Source of the DNA: Owenia fusiformis
Lineage: Eukaryota > Annelida > Polychaeta > Sabellida > Oweniidae
Assembly: GCA_903813345.2 (NCBI GenBank)
Contig: CAIIXF020000010.1
Location: 24,533,740-24,597,739 of the forward strand
Length of the DNA stretch: 64,000 bases
Reading direction: 5' to 3'
Position 1 is the stretch's first letter. Each line of letters opens with the position of its first letter. Positions 60,471 through 64,000 of this stretch are shown here, in pieces. The position numbers and the translations under genes are program-made. The notes below the pieces were generated by a model. That model did not search any database. It was not told the DNA's origin and saw only the letters and a program-made list of their open reading frames with translations.

Positions 60471-60720
60471 TTATATTGATATAAACAGGGGCAAAAGGCA
60501 GTAAAGTGGGGTTACACAAGGTGGTATTCTAAGGAGAATGTTATCTATTTTTCTATATTTTAAACCACATAATTTGACATAAATGCATATTTGGTGTATG
60601 ATATCATGTTTTATATTGATAGAAACATGGGCACTACAATGGGGTAACACATGGTGATATTCTAAAATACATATTTTTACTCTGCTTCTGTACTTTATAC
60701 CACTTGAATGCATTTTGTGT
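60461..60720 (+). repeat. Two ~139-bp degenerate units
   Basis: TTTTATATTGATATAAACAG, then GGGCAAAAGG and GGTTACACAAGGTGGTATTC (from 60469), resembles TTTTATATTGATAGAAACAT, then GGGCACTACA and GGTAACACATGGTGATATTC (from 60610). The first also echoes 59890-59940. Confidence 0.6.
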
Positions 60721-61387
60721 ATGACATCGATTGATTTTTAGAATAAATAACTACATTTCATCAAAAAGAAAAAAGATGATTGAAAACGTCAAACATTTCT
60801 TTGAAATCCATTATTGCACAGTGATTTTTGAGAGCGAAATGTATGCTAAATTGGCCTTGATCTGAGTATATAATGGAATTAAAGCTCTTTTAAACGAAAA
60901 TGTAAATGTGTGGAAAACCTTTCACTGTACATCATGTCAACGAAATGTTCTTCATGCAGTTGAATTATCTTCTGGACAGGTGATCACACAGAAGGAGAGA
61001 CCTGCGTATCATATCCTTACTAAATATAAACAAAAATGACAAATGAGAAACGAAAAAAGTGTAAAGCAACCTAGTGGGAAAAGCAAACTGTAAAGTGTAA
61101 AACTGGCAAACAAAAATCAAACCTGAATATCCCAAGACAATAATCTAATATGGGAATAAACAGCATCCACACCGTTCAATGACCAATTCCTCATCAACGA
61201 CCACAACTCCGAGGGACATTCCATTCATACTGAAGTCATTAAAATACATGTTGAAGAAAAATTGAAAATAATGATATCCAATACTCATAAGATCAAAAAT
61301 AGTTGTAGATACTATAGTACTCATAAAAGCTGCAGATAACGTTTCTTCATCGGGAAAGCAAGTTGTCTCTTAGTCAGATATTAACTA
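60721..61387. other. Stretch with no recognisable feature
   Basis: AT-rich sequence. No gene, RNA or repeat family was identified. Confidence 0.4.
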
Positions 61388-61465
61388 ACGAGCTGGTTCA
61401 GAGCACCAGCATGTCAAACTATGTGAATGGGCTCTGTATCCACAATGTTGCGAGTTCGAGACACA
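61388..61465 (+). repeat. Possible tRNA-derived SINE head
   Basis: AGCTGGTTCAGAGCACC (61391) resembles an RNA polymerase III box A, and GCGAGTTCGAGAC (61450) resembles box B. The spacing of about 59 bp is longer than in most tRNAs, and a full cloverleaf is not evident. It may be a decayed SINE or tRNA pseudogene. Confidence 0.35.
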
Positions 61466-61522
61466 TGTGCTCAAAAATCACTTAAACCTGCACTAAAACT
61501 GTGTGTCAGATCGATATAAGTA

Positions 61523-61631
61523 TGGAATGTACTAAAAACCCTTCGACCCTACAACCTACGACTTACAGGGTGTCAAGAATTTTTGGAATATATTTTTATA
61601 AAAACCCTGTGACCTTCAATTTCTCAGTCCA
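61523..61631 (-). repeat. Interspersed repeat, inverted mate of 1381-1500
   Basis: TGGAATGTACTAAAAACCCT, then TCGACCCTACAACCTACGAC, TTACAGGGTGTCAAG and TTTTTGGAATATATTTTTAT, is the reverse complement of the left-hand copy with about 10-15% differences by eye. Confidence 0.75.
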
Positions 61632-62365
61632 TATGAAGTTGCTGGAAATATTACTATGTTTATAGAACTTCAGAATCGGTCCCTGGGGAGTGTAAGATAT
61701 TTGTTGTATTCAAGCACATAATTTTGAATGTGAACGTTTCTTACCTCCTCAGTAAAAATATTTGTGCTTTTCCCATCACATTGTAACAGTGGAAGGAAAA
61801 TCGCCATTCAGCTGATTCCAAATCGAGTCAGCCCCGATAAGGACAACTCACTTCAACTAAATGTCCAGCGAACCTGTCTAGTAGAGACCCAGACACACTT
61901 ATATGAAGGGACATAGACCACTCGCGTCATAACTTATAAAATTACACCGTGAAATCTGAAAATACATGTTCAAGTTGAAAACAACAGTTCAAACTGCCTA
62001 CCGAACTACGTAGTGATTTTTATTCGATTGTTTCAAGGGGTCTTCAAAATTCTCGCAATGAAAGTTGCAATTACCCTACTTATATAGAAGTCGCGTGATC
62101 GAAACCTATTTAAATCGTAAAAAGAAACTATACTTTATGTCTCTGCCAAGTATAAAGTGTAAATATTCTGTAGTTTTTGCAGGATTAGAATATCTATTCG
62201 GGAAGTGGGGATTCTGGACATATGCCGTGATTTTTTTAATCAACGGCGCGTAGTGATAATCGTGACGTCATATTTTGGTTTGGCCGCCCAGCTGAGTGAA
62301 AACTATTTCACTCTAACGATCGTTATAGCTGCTTAACAAGCAATATTCGAATTGGTTGTGACGTT
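61632..62365. other. Stretch with no recognisable gene
   Basis: CGTGACGTCATA at about 62262 is a CRE-like palindrome. Open frames are short and have no domain. Confidence 0.35.
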
Positions 62366-62561
62366 ATTGGCCCCCACGTGATCTCTCACTGGTCCCCACG
62401 TGGCCCGTTTTGGTCCATTAGATCAAGACGTCATAATGCCAAAATGTTTTGTTATTTGTTTACACAACAATCTATGGTTGCCGTGACGTTGTGATTACTG
62501 TGGAACCAATAAACCAAAGCTATATTTTGTATATGACGTTACTAATCACGTGGGGGCCAAT
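62366..62561. mobile_element. 196-bp MITE with 17-bp TIRs containing CACGTG
   Basis: ATTGGCCCCCACGTGAT at 62366-62382 is exactly inverted at 62545-62561. Each TIR carries the E-box palindrome CACGTG, and a third CACGTG lies at about 62397. ACGTTA occurs on the outer left and inner right. Target duplications are unclear. Confidence 0.7.
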
Positions 62562-62737
62562 TTGATTTATCAGTTAGTTTTGTTTCGTTATCTATGACCG
62601 TTAGCAGTTATCTAACATTTATTTCATGATGGCTAACTCTACGGTGGGCTTACAATGGAAAAAACGTATTTTTGTAGCTGCAAGTTGAGAAAAGCTATTT
62701 CAGTTGTCCTTTAAATATAAAAAATCGTGCCAAAGCA

Positions 62738-62952
62738 TATTACTCTTCCCAGTTACAGCAACTTAGAATTTTGACGCACATCAAATTGTCTGCTATTTCC
62801 GATTCTGATTGAACGAAACGTGATGGTACGTGATGGTACGTTCAGACCCTTGGGGTTGCTTTTTGGAAGTGACTGTTTTTTCTGATTTGCTTAAAATCTT
62901 GCAAGCAAAGGAATGCACTTAAACAAATAATCTAATCCTTATGGCCAAGTCT
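62738..62952 (+). repeat. Interspersed repeat, copy 2 (mate at 505-705)
   Basis: Matches the left-hand copy at about 90% by eye. It contains a small extra duplication of GTGATGGTAC (62820-62842) not present in copy 1. Confidence 0.8.
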
Positions 62953-62999
62953 ACCCTTTGCATTCGTTTGACTTCACTTCTTAAAAGAGAGCTTCGTCT
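62952..62999 (+). repeat. 48-bp segment identical to 13849-13896
   Basis: Follows the previous repeat directly, so two segments that are 13 kb apart at the left of the window are adjacent here. Confidence 0.85.
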
Positions 63000-63544
63000 T
63001 CACTCTTTCAAACTAAAATAAACCTGTGAACTCACCGCGCCAATCAGTGTTCGTCGGCCAAATTTGACCGATGTTCTATATATTGTGGGAAATTTTTGAT
63101 TCCTTATAGGGGCTCCTCCTTTTACTTTTTTTAATAACCTGCGCACTGGGATGCGCAGAAGTTCAAAAGTTGTAATTGCGATTCCAAACAATTCTGTTCA
63201 TTCAACGTCCACTGATTTCGTCAATTGTAAGTACAACCTGCCCTAATTTGAGCTTCTTGTAGTAATATTACGATAATTGAACAGTTAATCTTTAATTAGA
63301 CGCTTTCAAATTGTAAATTGATCAAGTAGTTTCTTCATAGATCGTCATTAAAATTATCGGTAAAATTAGAAATTGCCACGCCATTACTTTCGATCATTTT
63401 CGGCGCTAATTCAGTTCTCAAACTTTAATGTAGTGTCATTCATGTATCATATTACTTTGTATTCTGTTTACATGTTATTACAGTTATATCTTACATGCAT
63501 AAATAACCAGGTTTAGTGCCAAATCCCTATCACTATTATTTATT
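63000..63544. other. Stretch with no recognisable feature
   Basis: AT-rich sequence. No gene or repeat family was identified. Confidence 0.4.
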
Positions 63545-63652
63545 GCGGGAGTGGGTGGGATTTTTTACATTATATCACATTGCGTAGTAATCTTATTAAG
63601 TAGTTCATAGCGGGAGGGGGGGGAATTTTCACAGTGTCGCATTGCGTAGTGG
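63545..63652 (+). repeat. 65-bp tandem duplication
   Basis: GCGGGAGTGGGTGGGATTTT..CACATTGCGTAGT (63545) is repeated as GCGGGAGGGGGGGGAATTTT..CGCATTGCGTAGT (63610). Confidence 0.75.
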
Positions 63653-63864
63653 AAGAACGAAGGTCGCCATCTTGAAGGAAGCAGCGTGAATGAAAGGTTG
63701 GGAGAAAATCCACACTTATCACACTCTGGAGTAGCCATCAGCCAGTGATTCGGGATTAATTAAGAAGGATAAAGCAGGAAGACACACCAGGAAGTTTCTG
63801 AAGGAGAACCAAGAGAGGAAACCTGAATTTTTGGGAACTTAGAGAAAGCAACATTTATTCGGGT
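63650..63864 (+). promoter_or_regulatory. Possible 5' non-coding exon with splice donor
   Basis: This stretch is purine-rich and less AT-rich than its surroundings. GTCGCCATCTTGAAGG at 63663 contains the reverse of a YY1-type AAGATGGCG word, common just downstream of metazoan start sites. ATTCGG followed by GTGAGG at 63863 fits a splice donor (exon end 63862), followed by a T-rich stretch. There is no ATG-initiated frame of note. Without transcript data this is only a suggestion. Confidence 0.25.
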
Positions 63865-63893
63865 GAGGTTTTTCCTTTTTGTAATTTGATTTT

Positions 63894-64000
63894 ATGGCCA
63901 GTATGCTACTAGATGCCTCTGACTGACTATAATTTTGATTTCATGTGTACCAGAATTTGTAACTTCATGGCCAGCATGCTACTGAGATGCCTCTGACTGA
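63894..64000 (+). repeat. ~73-bp tandem duplication at the window edge
   Basis: ATGGCCAGTATGCTACTAGA, then TGCCTCTGACTGA (63894), recurs as ATGGCCAGCATGCTACTGAG, then ATGCCTCTGACTGA (63967). It runs off the end of the window and may be the start of another array. Confidence 0.8.

Noticed and set aside
1-64000. Retroviral, LTR, Polinton or other virus-like copies
   Set aside because: No reverse transcriptase, integrase, capsid or polymerase signature and no long direct terminal repeats were recognised. The Ulp1-PHD gene alone is not enough to call such an element.

Overview
This looks like nuclear, non-coding DNA from an animal, most likely a marine invertebrate. The DNA is AT-rich. Open reading frames are almost all short and random, interspersed repeats are dense, and there is no bacterial gene organisation. 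The combination of roughly 150-160 bp core repeats, a (GGAC)n microsatellite and a terminal hairpin ending in CTAAAAA recalls the 'pearl'/Helitron-like elements known from bivalve molluscs. A bivalve or other lophotrochozoan is therefore my first guess. It rests on repeat style alone and is not proven.

Layout. 1-7.4 kb: Helitron-like core repeats with AAAATGGCNGCCATTTT motifs, one copy split by a 711-bp inverted-repeat transposon with a 5-bp target duplication, plus low-complexity DNA. 7.4-11.2 kb: a foldback element with a target duplication, interrupted by a Tc1/mariner element that carries two broken head-to-head transposase remnants. 11.5-12.6 kb: a second Helitron-like element. 13-23.7 kb: palindromic MITEs, minisatellites and a foldback element with inverted 31-bp minisatellite arms. 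23.8-50.1 kb: one uninterrupted 153-bp satellite array of about 172 monomers (41% of the window). It contains seven-monomer periodicities, an abrupt change of subfamily near 39-40 kb, and ends at a 500-N assembly gap. 50.6-56.8 kb: further tandem repeats, two more foldback elements with inverted minisatellite arms (15-bp and 20-bp units), and a MITE with a perfect 9-bp target duplication. 56.8-57.7 kb (minus strand): the only convincing protein-coding remnant, a Ulp1/C48-like cysteine protease domain followed by a PHD finger in a different frame. 57.9-64 kb: more MITEs, 145-bp tandem repeats, a tRNA-like SINE head, and at the far right a possible first exon with a splice donor.

There is no gene pathway to describe. 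The window records repeat amplification: Helitron-like cores, foldback elements, MITEs and a satellite that probably dominates a heterochromatic block. The points most worth a second look are the satellite's twin hairpins, higher-order structure and subfamily switch; the three foldback elements that share one architecture; and the likeness between the 20-bp minisatellite unit and the coding sequence just after the PHD finger.
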